From Phycisphaerae bacterium (GTDB taxonomy: Bacteria; Planctomycetota; Phycisphaerae; Sedimentisphaerales; Anaerobacaceae), in NCBI GenBank assembly GCA_012744475.1, contig JAAYBV010000008.1:79006-143005 (forward strand): a DNA stretch of 64,000 nucleotides. Direction: 5' to 3'. Below are positions 8,635 to 17,596 of this stretch, one piece after another; the first letter of the stretch is position 1, and every line of letters begins with the position of its first letter. The notes under the pieces were generated by a model. The model searched no databases. It saw nothing but the letters and a program-made list of their open reading frames with translations, and was not told where the DNA came from. Made by a program: the position numbers and the translations under genes.

Positions 8635-9768
8635 TCAGCCGTCGTGGTCCAGCTCCTCGGCGTGCGCCAGGTGGGCCGGAATCTCGTATTCGTCGGCACG
8701 TGGCCCGTACCACTCGATGGTTTCGCTTCGGATGGCTTCCACGATGGCAGCCAAGTGTTCCGTCGGGTCGATGCGATCCCGCCTGTCTTGTGGATCCGGG
8801 TACGCCTTCTTCAGGATCTGGCCCTTCTCCCATTCTTTCGGCTCGATCTCCATGGTCACGTGAAACCCATGTCTCTCGACGCTTTTCAGGCTGGGGGCCA
8901 CACAGAGCTCCGGCTGCTCGTCCGGACAGTCCGCCACGCCGGGCACAAGCCACGGGGCGATCCACCCATCATCGATGCCGATGTCGAGATGTCTCTTGAC
9001 CATGGTTACGACGACGTACCCGCCCTTGAACCACAGGCCGCGGACGGCTTCTGCGGTCTGACGAGCCACTCGTTTCGGCTGGCCTCCGAGCCGCCGGATT
9101 TCCTGGTCCAGATGCCAGGTGACGGCCTCGTTGAATTTGCGATCAGGATCCCGCAGCGCCAGGGCGCCAATATGGGCGCCCAACGCGTTGGAGTAGTTGT
9201 CTTCCCATGAGAAAGCCGATTGGTATTCGGGGTAGACGCCGGCGCCCTTGAACCCATGCCAGGTGAGAATCTCATGCCAGATACTCGCGGTGTAGGCCAG
9301 ATACGCAGCCAGATCGATCGCGACTTCACGGATGATGGCGTCTCGGGTCTCCAGCGGCAAGTACTGCCAGCCTCTCGGATAGTCCAGCCGGAGGTGATAC
9401 TTCGAAGGCTCCCACAGTTTGTACGACAACTCCATCAAGTCCTTGGTCAGCATGTTGCGGATGTGGTGAGCGAGGTATCCGGTCCAGTCGGCGACCTTGC
9501 GCAGATGCGTGACATCGATGTGTCCGCCGCGACAGGTGTAGACGATGCCGTTCTGTTCCCACAGTGCGAATCCGTAGGAGTGCTTGCCGAGATTGTCTGC
9601 ATCCAGGTAGCGCGAACCCATGGTCGGACTCGGCAGGCACGCGACCCGGCCGCGCGGACAGCGCTTGGCCTGCTTGCGGCTGAGAAACTCCGCCCTGGCC
9701 GGGGCGGATGTGCAAACGACGGCAAGCAGACAAACCAGGCTCTTTGCGAGAGAATTGGTGCGAACCAT
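8635..9768 (-). CDS. Exported DUF4056-like protein
   Basis: 377 residues with a cleavable signal peptide (hydrophobic residues 10-22, then APARAEF). The mature part carries WTGYLAHHIRNMLTKDLMEL, SIWHEILTWHGFKGAGVYPE and FSWEDNYSNALGAHIGA. I associate these with the DUF4056 family of uncharacterised periplasmic or lipid-anchored proteins. The HEILTWHGF segment resembles a metal or active-site helix, but this is only suggestive. The gene heads the group DUF4056, DUF4416, WecA-like, O-antigen-ligase-like, and has its own candidate promoter upstream. Confidence 0.6.
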   Translation of the reverse strand: MVRTNSLAKSLVCLLAVVCTSAPARAEFLSRKQAKRCPRGRVACLPSPTMGSRYLDADNLGKHSYGFALWEQNGIVYTCRGGHIDVTHLRKVADWTGYLAHHIRNMLTKDLMELSYKLWEPSKYHLRLDYPRGWQYLPLETRDAIIREVAIDLAAYLAYTASIWHEILTWHGFKGAGVYPEYQSAFSWEDNYSNALGAHIGALALRDPDRKFNEAVTWHLDQEIRRLGGQPKRVARQTAEAVRGLWFKGGYVVVTMVKRHLDIGIDDGWIAPWLVPGVADCPDEQPELCVAPSLKSVERHGFHVTMEIEPKEWEKGQILKKAYPDPQDRRDRIDPTEHLAAIVEAIRSETIEWYGPRADEYEIPAHLAHAEELDHDG

Positions 9769-9811
9769 GGGCTCTCTTTCGGACGACAGCGACTCCAGAC
9801 AGACATCACCT

Positions 9812-9840
9812 ACGATATGAGTCTACCCGACTTGGCTCAA
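9812..9840 (-). promoter_or_regulatory. Candidate sigma-70 promoter for the DUF4056-led group
   Basis: Read on the minus strand: TTGAGC, a 17-bp spacer, then TATCGT, followed by the DUF4056 start at 9768. The -35 box matches 4 of 6 and the -10 box 4 of 6. Confidence 0.35.
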
Positions 9841-9970
9841 AGATGCAAAGACCATCGGCGCAGCCAGAGTGAACAGTGACGAGACGTCATGGACCCGGCA
9901 GACATGCCTCCAGGCCGTCCGGTATGAGTGGCCCCGAGCGATCCGTCACGGCAGCACGCCTCCGAACGCT

Positions 9971-10855
9971 CTACACGTCGCAGATCCGCGTCGCGTAGGT
10001 CAGCGCTGCCAGCGGATCGCCTTTCGGAACGAATTCGTGCGCGACGTAGCCATTGTAGCCGGTCTCGGCAATCGCCTGCAGGATCGCCGGGTAGTACAGC
10101 TCCTGTGTCTCGTCGATCTCATTGCGTCCGGGATTGCCGCCGGTGTGATAGTGGCCGATATACTCCTTGTTCTCGCGAATTGTCCGGATGATGTCGCCTT
10201 CCATGATCTGGGCGTGGTAGATGTCGTAGAGAATCTTGACGCGGTCGGACCCGACGCGCTTGCAGACCTCGACGCCCCAGGCGGTGCGGTCGAACATGTA
10301 GTCCTTGTGGTTGACCTTGCTGTTGAGGTACTCCAGAACGATGGTGACCTTCTTCTGTTCGGCATGGCCGGCGATCTTCTTCAGGGCCTCGACGGCATTA
10401 TCCACGCCGACGTCATCGGGAATCCCGCGACGGTTGCCCGAGAAGGAAATCACGGTAGGAAAGCCGGCGGCCGCCGTCGCATCGATGACTTCCCGCAGTT
10501 TGGCGAGGCATTCGTCGTGGAACTTCCTGTCGGCCAAGCCGTTGGTCAAAGAGTGGGTGTTGACCAGCGAGCAGATCAGACCGTGCTTCTTGACCGTCTC
10601 GAATTCCTCCGGCCCGAGCAGATCGATGGCCTGGAGGCCGAGCCGCTTCGAGACCTCGCACAGTTCGTCGAGCGACCACTTGCCGTAGCACCAGCGGCTG
10701 ACTGACTGCTTGATCCGGCCCTTCGTCGCCACGCGCTCGACCTTGCCCATCTCGATCGCGTTCGTCTTGCCCGTCAGATGAGCGGCGACCGCGCCGGCTG
10801 CCAGCAAACTGGTCTTATGCATGAGACTCCTTCGCGAGAGGTTGTTCGGGTCCAT
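9971..10855 (-). CDS. Hydroxypyruvate-isomerase-like TIM-barrel protein with twin-arginine leader
   Basis: 294 residues. The reading frame extends far upstream into proS, but the real start is ATG 10855: an AGGAG site precedes it and MDPNNLSRRSLMHKTSLLAAG looks like a twin-arginine export signal. The rest is an AP-endonuclease-2/xylose-isomerase-like barrel. KVTIVLEYLNSK, KILYDIYHAQIMEGD, YIGHYHTGGNPGR and AHEFVPKGDP supply the metal-binding Glu, Asp, His and Glu expected for hydroxypyruvate isomerase-like enzymes. Substrate unknown. It follows proS by 80 bp on the same strand, with a palindromic repeat in the gap. Confidence 0.8.
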   Translation of the reverse strand: MDPNNLSRRSLMHKTSLLAAGAVAAHLTGKTNAIEMGKVERVATKGRIKQSVSRWCYGKWSLDELCEVSKRLGLQAIDLLGPEEFETVKKHGLICSLVNTHSLTNGLADRKFHDECLAKLREVIDATAAAGFPTVISFSGNRRGIPDDVGVDNAVEALKKIAGHAEQKKVTIVLEYLNSKVNHKDYMFDRTAWGVEVCKRVGSDRVKILYDIYHAQIMEGDIIRTIRENKEYIGHYHTGGNPGRNEIDETQELYYPAILQAIAETGYNGYVAHEFVPKGDPLAALTYATRICDV

Positions 10856-10873
10856 GAGGTTTCTCCTGTCCAA

Positions 10874-10932
10874 TGTAGTAACGCCGTGAGCCGTTATCTC
10901 GTCTGCGTATGCCCTTGCGGGCACACTACGAG
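10874..10932. repeat. Dispersed palindromic repeat, family 2, copy A
   Basis: It begins TGTAGTAACGCCGTGAG (10874-10890) and ends GGGCACACTACGAG (10919-10932). The ends form an imperfect inverted repeat (GTAGT.. with ..ACTAC). A second copy with the same ends but a different centre is at 30831-30886. It occupies the gap between proS and the TIM-barrel gene. Confidence 0.65.
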
Positions 10933-10935
10933 CGG

Positions 10936-12675
10936 TCATGCGTCCAATTGTCTTTTGAGCGATTCGACGAGTTCGACGACGGTCCGTGACGCCTGTTGGA
11001 TCGGTGTCTTGCGGCTTTCCTTCTCCGTCCGCAGTTTCACCTCGACGTTGCCCTCGACAACCGACTTCTTGCCGACCGTGATGCGGATCGGGATGCCGAT
11101 CAGGTCGGCGTCCTTGAACTTGACGCCGCCGCGCAGATCGCGGTCGTCGATCAGGACCTCGATGCCGGCAGCCTTCAGCTCCGTGTATATCTTCTCGGCC
11201 GCCTCGGAAACGGCCGGGTCGTCCTGATTGACCGGCGTAATCAGGACCTCGAACGGCGCGATCGAGATCGGCCAGATGATGCCGTTTTCGTCGTGGTACA
11301 GCTCGATCGCCGAGGCCATGATTCGGTTGATCCCGATCCCGTAGCAGCCCATCAGGCAAGGGGTCTCGACCCCGTTCTCGTCGAGAAAGGTCGCTCCAAG
11401 CTTCTGGCTGTACTTGGTCCCGAGCTTGAAGACCTGCCCAACCTCGATCCCCCTCTTGAACCGCAGGGGCTTGCCCTGGTAGGTGTCGCCTTCGACCGCG
11501 TTGCGGATGTCAGTGACGACGACGTTGTCACCGGCCAGCGGGAAGTCCCGCCCCGGCACGACGTTCCTGGTGTGGTAGTCGCTGCGGTTGGCCCCGGTGA
11601 CGCCGACCGCCATCGCCGCGACCGCATGATCGACGATCAGCCGGGAAACCTTGCCGGTCAGACCCACCGGCCCGGCGAAGCCGACCCTGGCGCCGGTGAC
11701 CTTCTGGATGGTCGCTTCGTCCGCCAGCTCCGAATGCGCGCCGCCAAGCACCTGCGTGAGCTTCTCGGCGTTGACTTCATGGTCGCCTCGGACCAGAGCC
11801 GCGACGGCTTGATCGCCGACGGCGTAGATCAGCGTCTTGATCATCTGTGCTGGCGTGGTCTTGAGGAACCCGCAGACCGCTTCAATCGTCCCGACGTCGG
11901 GCGTATGGACATCCTCCGGCGGCGGCGTATTCAGGTCAGCCGGCTGCTTGGGCGTCGGATCGACCGCCGCCTTTTCGAGGTTGGCGGCATACGACCCGTC
12001 TTCGGTGTAAACGGTGGTGTCCTCGCCCGAGGCGCAGGGGACGGTGAACTGGTGCGAGCCGGAGCCGCCCATTTCGCCCGTCTCGGCCTCGACGATCACG
12101 TACTCGACGCCACAGCGTTTGAAGACGCGACAGTATGCATCGTACATCGCCATGTACGACTTGTGCAGGCTCTCGGGGTTGGCGTCGAAGCTGTACGCGT
12201 CTTTCATCATGAACTCGCGCGACCGCAGCACGCCGAATCGCGGGCGGAACTCATCGCGGAACTTCGGACTGATCTGGTAGAGGTTGATCGGCAGTTGCTT
12301 GTAAGAGCTGATCTCGTGGACCGCGTGGAAGGTGAACACCTCTTCAGCGGTCGGGCCCAAGACGTTCCAGCGGCCGTGGCGGTCCTGGAGCCGGCACATG
12401 GTCTCACCGTAGTCGGCGTCCCGGCCGGTCTGCTGCCACAGCTCACGCGGCTGAAGGCACGGCACCAGGATCTCCTGGGCGCCCGCCCGATCCATCTCCT
12501 GGCGGACGATCTCGATGATCTTCTTCAGGGTCCGCCATCCGAGCGGCAGGTAGGTGTACGTCCCGCTGGCGACCTTGCGGATCAAGCCGGCCCGGATCAT
12601 CAGTTGGTGGCTGGGGATCTCCGCATCGGCCGGAACTTCCTTCACCGTCGGGATCAGCATCTGACTGTATCTCAT
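10936..12675 (-). CDS. proS: Proline--tRNA ligase
   Basis: About 579 residues, bacterial-type ProRS with the editing insertion. The N-terminus MRYSQMLIPTVKEVPADAE is typical. Class II motif 2 is seen in RDEFRPRFGVLRSREFMMKD and motif 3 in GCYGIGINRIMASAIE. The YbaK-like editing domain lies between (about 225-390). The C-terminal anticodon-binding domain contains DDRDLRGGVKFKDADLIGIP. A GTG nine bases upstream is in frame, but the ATG at 12675 has better spacing from GAGG. Its leader contains two palindromic repeat copies, and a good promoter lies at 12769-12797. Confidence 0.95.
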   Translation of the reverse strand: MRYSQMLIPTVKEVPADAEIPSHQLMIRAGLIRKVASGTYTYLPLGWRTLKKIIEIVRQEMDRAGAQEILVPCLQPRELWQQTGRDADYGETMCRLQDRHGRWNVLGPTAEEVFTFHAVHEISSYKQLPINLYQISPKFRDEFRPRFGVLRSREFMMKDAYSFDANPESLHKSYMAMYDAYCRVFKRCGVEYVIVEAETGEMGGSGSHQFTVPCASGEDTTVYTEDGSYAANLEKAAVDPTPKQPADLNTPPPEDVHTPDVGTIEAVCGFLKTTPAQMIKTLIYAVGDQAVAALVRGDHEVNAEKLTQVLGGAHSELADEATIQKVTGARVGFAGPVGLTGKVSRLIVDHAVAAMAVGVTGANRSDYHTRNVVPGRDFPLAGDNVVVTDIRNAVEGDTYQGKPLRFKRGIEVGQVFKLGTKYSQKLGATFLDENGVETPCLMGCYGIGINRIMASAIELYHDENGIIWPISIAPFEVLITPVNQDDPAVSEAAEKIYTELKAAGIEVLIDDRDLRGGVKFKDADLIGIPIRITVGKKSVVEGNVEVKLRTEKESRKTPIQQASRTVVELVESLKRQLDA

Positions 12676-12705
12676 GTATTTCACGCCTCAAATACGTCAT
12701 AGGCA

Positions 12706-12733
12706 GGGGCGAATCACCATTCGCCCGTACAAG
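12706..12733. repeat. Palindromic repeat family 1, copy A (tandem)
   Basis: The hairpin is GGGCGAAT, a 4-base loop, ATTCGCCC, then the flank GTACAAG. It is directly followed by a diverged second copy with the same flank. It lies in the predicted 5' leader of proS. Confidence 0.75.
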
Positions 12734-12760
12734 GAGCGAATCATCGTTCGGCCGTACAAG
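12734..12760. repeat. Palindromic repeat family 1, copy B (tandem)
   Basis: GAGCGAAT, a short loop, GTTCGGCC, then GTACAAG: a diverged 27-bp copy immediately after copy A. It begins close to the predicted proS transcription start (about 12762). Confidence 0.7.
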
Positions 12761-12768
12761 AACCGCTG

Positions 12769-12797
12769 TTTATAGCCCAAGACCCTGTGTAATTCAA
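12769..12797 (-). promoter_or_regulatory. Sigma-70-like promoter of proS
   Basis: On the minus strand TTGAAT (12792-12797), a 17-bp spacer, then TATAAA (12769-12774). Predicted start near 12762 gives a leader of about 85 bases holding both repeat copies. Confidence 0.55.
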
Positions 12798-12888
12798 GGC
12801 AATTTCAGCCGTGCGGCGCAGGTGGGCAATAACCTCCTGTCGCAATCAAATGCGCACTGCCTCGGTGAGAATGGGGCGTGATGCTCGG

Positions 12889-15800
12889 TTATTCGGTCTC
12901 GCCTCGCTCCCACCACAGGTGCGGGTAGTCCTTCCCGTCGTCGATCCACCACAGGTCTTCGACCCCATTGTCCGTCTCGCCCACGAAGTCCCAGCCCGCC
13001 TCCAGGAACGTGTCGATGTCCCACATTTCGCTGGTTGTCAGCCCGGTCCCTGCCGCACTGACCATCTGCCCGCTCGTCTGGATATCCCAGAAACTGTGTT
13101 CAACGGTGTCGGCACCGGCGGACCCCATCAGACCCCCGAAATGCCATGCATTCGTGGCGACGACAACGCCCGTGCTGTAGCAGTTTGACACGGCACCGTC
13201 TTGATTCTGTCCGATCAAACCGCCGACGAACCATCCATCCGGTGCGATGACAGCGCCGGTACTGTAGCAATCTGAGATGCTGGCCGAGTAATACTCACTG
13301 CCTCCGACCAGACCGCCGGTTGTGTTGCCTCCGTGAATCGTGGCCGAACTATGACAGGCCGAAACCGTGCCTGAGTTGGACCCAATCAGGCCACCGGCAT
13401 TCGCCCACCGGCCTGCCGTGACCTCACCGAGGCTGCAGCAGTTGGACACGCGGCTGTAGTTGTCGCCGATCAGGCCGCCAACGGATCCATATCCATCGGC
13501 GTGCGATTCTCCGGCAGTTTGGCAGTTGGCCACGTGGCCATGGTTTCCTCCAAGCAATCCACCGACACTGCTGTCTCCGATGACTCGACAGCCGCTGTTG
13601 CAGTCGGAGATGCTGCCACGGTCGTTGTATCCCATCAGGCCGCCGATGCTTCGATCCCCCGAGACGTACCCCGTGCTTTGGCAGTGGGACACCATGCCTC
13701 CGACGTTGTATCCGATTAAGCCGCCGATCCTCTCGCCCGTCGCTACGATGTTCACGTCCGCCACGCCCAGGTTCACGATCATGCCTCCGTTATCGAGACA
13801 ACCGACCAGACCGAGCAGGCTGTCTCCAGATATCGTCAAGTTCCGGATCGTATGGCCGTGCCCATCGAGAATGCCGCTGAAACCAGGGATGACCGCCTGA
13901 TGCCAGACAGTCTGCCCCAGATCCAGGTCGTTTGTCAGCACAAGGGCCTTCTCCCAGAGCAGGTTTGCCTTGGTGACCATGAGCAACTGGCTCACATCCT
14001 CAACTTGGTAGGGGCTTTCGCTCGTTCCCTCGCCGGTGATCCAGTCGATGATGGGCTCGGGGATCGGTTGGCCCTGTGCTTCCTCCCAGGCCAGACGCGG
14101 GTAGTCCTGGTGAGGATTCACGACCCAATTCGGATTGCCCGTCCAGCCCTGCAAGCTGACCCATTCCGGGTCCATCATCTCGGCCGTGGTCAGACCCGCG
14201 CCGCCGGCGCTATGGGCAATCCCCGATGACTGCGTGTCCCAGAGGGAGCGTTCTGCACGGCCTGTGTCGCCGTCGCCAATCAGACCTCCGAGAGCGTAGT
14301 CGCCCGTCACGGCGCCGGAGCTGTAACAGTATTGCACGCTGCCGTAGTTATTGTTGCCGACCAGCCCGCCAACGGCGCCGCTTCCGCCGACGGTGCCAGA
14401 GCTGTAGCAGTTTCGAACGCTGCCATCCGCGTTATCTCCAACCAGGCCGCCGACCTCCTTGTTGTGGCCTGTCGTTGCCCCTGCACTTCGGCTGCTGGAA
14501 ACGTCGCCGGAATTGGCTCCAACGAGCCCGCCGATTCTGGTTCCTCCCGTGATTGGACCGGAACTGGAGCAGCGGAACACTGTGCCTTCGTTGTACCCAA
14601 CCAGGCCGCCCGCGCTGTCGTCACCATTGACTGTTGCATCGCTGGAGCAATCCGAAACGAAGCCCGCGTTGAATCCGACGAAACCGCCGATCCACAAATT
14701 CCCCATGACTGCGCCGGTGCTGCGGCTGTCGGAGATGCTGCCACGGCCGTTCCACCCGACCAATCCCCCGACCGCTCTGTCCTCTCCGCTGACTGCGACA
14801 CTGCTGTGACAACCCATCAGAATGCCATCGTTACGACCGGCCAGGGCGCCGAGGTAGTGATCTGTGCCGTGGATGGACCCGCCCTCCAGATCAAGGTTCA
14901 CTATTACTGCCCCGGTATCCAGCGAACCGAAGAGGCCCAGCAAGCCGGTCCCCTGGACGTTCAGATTGCTGATGGTGTGACTATCACCATCGAAACGCCC
15001 TGCAAACCATGGAACGATCGCAGCGCCCCAGGAGATGCTTGCGAGGTCGATATCGGCCTCCAAACGACACCAGGCGGCAGGGCGATGCGCCACCGCCCCC
15101 AATTCGTGAGCGTTGGTGATCAGGAATGGCTTGCTGGGTGTCCCCTCTCCGCGGGGCATAACGGGCTCGTAATCCTGGAACACGCTCAACATGGGGTAGC
15201 CGCCCGAGGGTGGCATTTGCCAGACGTCCGTTGTGCCGTTGGCACTCTCGTCCACGAAGTCCCATCCGGCGTCCAGATACGTAGCCATTTCTTTCATGTC
15301 TGCCGTCTTCAAGCCCGTGCCGTAGATGCCGCTCGTTATGCCCGAGACTTCAGCATCCCAGAACGAATGGACCACGCTGCTGCAGTTGTGTCCTATCAGA
15401 CCGCCTGGCCCCGGCCCTCTGCGGTCCGCGCTCGATGCTTCGGTGACCTCGGCCGTGCTGTAGCAGTTCGACACGCCACCATAATTGGCGCCCATCAAAC
15501 CGCCGACATAGCGGTTCCCTGCGATTGTGCCGAGGCCATAGCAGTTCAGGGTGTAGCCACAGCCGTATCCGATCAGGCCGCCGACGCTGTTGCTGCCTGC
15601 AACGTTTCCCTTGCTGTAGCAGTTGGCAACCAGCCCTGCGCTGTGGGCTGCGAGCAAACCGATGTCGTCGCCTGTCCCGGTGACGGAAGCGTTCTCCAAG
15701 CCCAGATTCCTGATGACCGAGCCGGCGTTCAGCATGCCGAACAGAGCCAACAGGCCAGTTCCCTCAATGCGAAGGTGATGGATGACGTGACCATTGCCGT

Positions 15801-17223
15801 CGAAGCAGCCGTCGAACCACGGAATCGGTGCGACGTTCCACGTGATGCCAGACAGATGGAGATCCGCCGTCAGGCGATAACACGCTAACGGGCGGTGCTG
15901 CACCACACCCAGGTCCTGGGCGGTGGCGATCAGGAAAGGGTCGGTGGTAGTCCCATCCCCTTGCAGTGGGACCGGCTCGTACCCATCGTGCACGGCCAAG
16001 CGAGGATAGCCTCCGGCCGGCGGTATCTGCCATGTCTCGGCCGTGCCGTTGCTGCTCTCGCCCGCGAAATCCCAGCCGGCCTCCAAGTAGACGTGGGCCT
16101 CCTGCATCTCGGCCGTCTTCAAGCCCACGCCAGCGGGGCTGGAAGACTGTCCCGACGCATCCGCATTCCAGAAACAACTCGCCACATCCCCTTCGTAGTT
16201 CACGCCGATCAAGCCGCCAATGTCTATCTGTCCTGTGACCTCTCCGCTGCTATGACAATTGGACACGTTACTGCGATTGGCGCCGATCAGTCCGCCAACC
16301 TTGTTATACCCGGCAACCGCGCCGGTACAGTAGCAGCCCTGTACGAAACCATCGGAACTGGCCCCAATCAGCCCGCCGATCTCGTCGTAGCCTGTGACGG
16401 TGCCTGTGCTGTAGCAGTTCGACACGGGGCCACTGTAGTGGACTCCGATCAGGCCGCCGAGCCGCAACACGCCGGCGGTGATTGGGCCGTTGCTATGGCA
16501 TTTCGACACGACGCCGGAGTTGGACCCGATCAGACCGCCGAGATCAAACCCGCCCGGACTTGTGATGGTCACTTCGCTGTGACAATCCAGGACGATGCCT
16601 GAATTGACTCCGGCCAGGCCCCCAACGCAACCCCATTTTGCGCTGATCTCTCCGACGCTGTGGCAGTTCAGCATGCGGCCTCCGTCATTGTTTCCAACAA
16701 GGCTGCCGACGGTGTAGTTTGCCGCGATTACGCCGGAACTGTAGCAGTCTGATACTGCCCCATAATTTCTGGCGGTGAGGCTCCCGATACAGTCTTCTCC
16801 CTGGATGGAGTAATCCTCGATTCGCACGTTGCGAACCACGGCGCGCGGTGCGAGGGAGCCGAACAGACCCAGGTAGTCCTCGCCCTCAATGTGGAGATGG
16901 CGGACCACGTGGTCGTTGCCGTCGAACGCGCCGGCAAAGGATGGGCCATGAGGATCGATCCAGCCTGGACGCCTGTTGTCCGGAGCAATCACCGCCCGGT
17001 CGAACGTGTAGGCCGACAGGTCGATTTCGCTGGTAAGACGAAAGTGCTTGTCGTAGTGATCCGGGTTTTGGCCCAGATTGATCAGATCTTGAGGCGTGGC
17101 AATCAGGTACGGATCGTTCGGTTCGCCCGTTCCACCCGAATAGTCTTTTCCGGATGCGGCCAAGGCACACCACAGAAACAATACGCTTATCATCACACTC
17201 TGCAGAAATCTCTGGCTTACCAT
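12889..17223 (-). CDS. Giant secreted GLUG-repeat protein
   Basis: 1444 residues with a signal peptide (hydrophobic stretch in residues 10-24, cleavage near AASG). The whole mature protein is built from GLUG-type repeats (GGLIGxNxGxVSNCYSTG and variants, dozens of copies). They are arranged in four blocks. Each block opens with a line like GTxxxPFLIATAQDL, passes through LTADLHLSG- and FDGNGHVIHHLRIEG-like units, and closes with a FWDxxxSG segment and a TAEM segment. Such proteins are predicted beta-solenoids on the cell surface, some linked to adhesion. No dockerin, PEP-CTERM or sortase motif is visible at the C-terminus. AAAGGGG lies upstream of the ATG. It is probably monocistronic. Confidence 0.85.
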   Translation of the reverse strand: MVSQRFLQSVMISVLFLWCALAASGKDYSGGTGEPNDPYLIATPQDLINLGQNPDHYDKHFRLTSEIDLSAYTFDRAVIAPDNRRPGWIDPHGPSFAGAFDGNDHVVRHLHIEGEDYLGLFGSLAPRAVVRNVRIEDYSIQGEDCIGSLTARNYGAVSDCYSSGVIAANYTVGSLVGNNDGGRMLNCHSVGEISAKWGCVGGLAGVNSGIVLDCHSEVTITSPGGFDLGGLIGSNSGVVSKCHSNGPITAGVLRLGGLIGVHYSGPVSNCYSTGTVTGYDEIGGLIGASSDGFVQGCYCTGAVAGYNKVGGLIGANRSNVSNCHSSGEVTGQIDIGGLIGVNYEGDVASCFWNADASGQSSSPAGVGLKTAEMQEAHVYLEAGWDFAGESSNGTAETWQIPPAGGYPRLAVHDGYEPVPLQGDGTTTDPFLIATAQDLGVVQHRPLACYRLTADLHLSGITWNVAPIPWFDGCFDGNGHVIHHLRIEGTGLLALFGMLNAGSVIRNLGLENASVTGTGDDIGLLAAHSAGLVANCYSKGNVAGSNSVGGLIGYGCGYTLNCYGLGTIAGNRYVGGLMGANYGGVSNCYSTAEVTEASSADRRGPGPGGLIGHNCSSVVHSFWDAEVSGITSGIYGTGLKTADMKEMATYLDAGWDFVDESANGTTDVWQMPPSGGYPMLSVFQDYEPVMPRGEGTPSKPFLITNAHELGAVAHRPAAWCRLEADIDLASISWGAAIVPWFAGRFDGDSHTISNLNVQGTGLLGLFGSLDTGAVIVNLDLEGGSIHGTDHYLGALAGRNDGILMGCHSSVAVSGEDRAVGGLVGWNGRGSISDSRSTGAVMGNLWIGGFVGFNAGFVSDCSSDATVNGDDSAGGLVGYNEGTVFRCSSSGPITGGTRIGGLVGANSGDVSSSRSAGATTGHNKEVGGLVGDNADGSVRNCYSSGTVGGSGAVGGLVGNNNYGSVQYCYSSGAVTGDYALGGLIGDGDTGRAERSLWDTQSSGIAHSAGGAGLTTAEMMDPEWVSLQGWTGNPNWVVNPHQDYPRLAWEEAQGQPIPEPIIDWITGEGTSESPYQVEDVSQLLMVTKANLLWEKALVLTNDLDLGQTVWHQAVIPGFSGILDGHGHTIRNLTISGDSLLGLVGCLDNGGMIVNLGVADVNIVATGERIGGLIGYNVGGMVSHCQSTGYVSGDRSIGGLMGYNDRGSISDCNSGCRVIGDSSVGGLLGGNHGHVANCQTAGESHADGYGSVGGLIGDNYSRVSNCCSLGEVTAGRWANAGGLIGSNSGTVSACHSSATIHGGNTTGGLVGGSEYYSASISDCYSTGAVIAPDGWFVGGLIGQNQDGAVSNCYSTGVVVATNAWHFGGLMGSAGADTVEHSFWDIQTSGQMVSAAGTGLTTSEMWDIDTFLEAGWDFVGETDNGVEDLWWIDDGKDYPHLWWERGETE

Positions 17224-17596
17224 CGCCGTCTACCCCTTTCTCCGCACAGGTCGGTATGCTCAAAGGCCCTCTGGCCCTCTGTGACGTTCAGTCCAAGCCG
17301 GAGGCCCTTCGTTACAGCTATTCTGCAGGATCTGCCCACTCTGCGCGTGGGTGCCTGTGCCGATGAAACCCAGGCTTTTCACTTGGGCCAGAGGAAACCG
17401 GCGCGAGCGGGGTTCCACGCGCCGCCTTCCGCCTCAAGCTTCACGAGGTGCTATCGATGGAGTTGCTTTCGCCATTTTGCGACGGTCTTCGCGCGGATGG
17501 TCCGGCAGGATACAATGGCATTGCCGTTGGCGGCGTGGCGTGGCGATTTGGTTCGACGGGGGCTGGCTCGCGGGATCGGGCGGCAGGAGCAAGGCA
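17224..17596. other. Divergent intergenic region between GLUG gene and kinase gene, with hairpin
   Basis: There is no supported gene. A perfect 7-bp stem CGGCGCG/CGCGCCG (17399-17405/17418-17424) is enclosed by GAGG/CCTC (17391-17394/17432-17435). A TACAAT at 17511-17516 with TTCGCG 17 bp upstream could be a weak promoter for the kinase. Confidence 0.35.

Noticed and set aside
11000..11359. The 462-codon frame that extends the TIM-barrel gene upstream into proS
   Set aside because: The upstream part is antisense-like, arginine/proline-rich shadow sequence lying inside proS in another frame. The real start with an AGGAG site and a Tat leader is at 10855.
10996..12702. 568-codon plus-strand frame opposite proS
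   Set aside because: Exact shadow of proS; low-complexity R, D and L composition, no motif.
12706..12760. CRISPR array
   Set aside because: Only two adjacent short palindromic units without spacers; other copies are dispersed, and no cas genes are present.
14332..15888. 518-codon plus-strand frame opposite the GLUG gene
   Set aside because: Alanine/valine repeats mirror the GLUG codon pattern on the other strand; no start signal or family.
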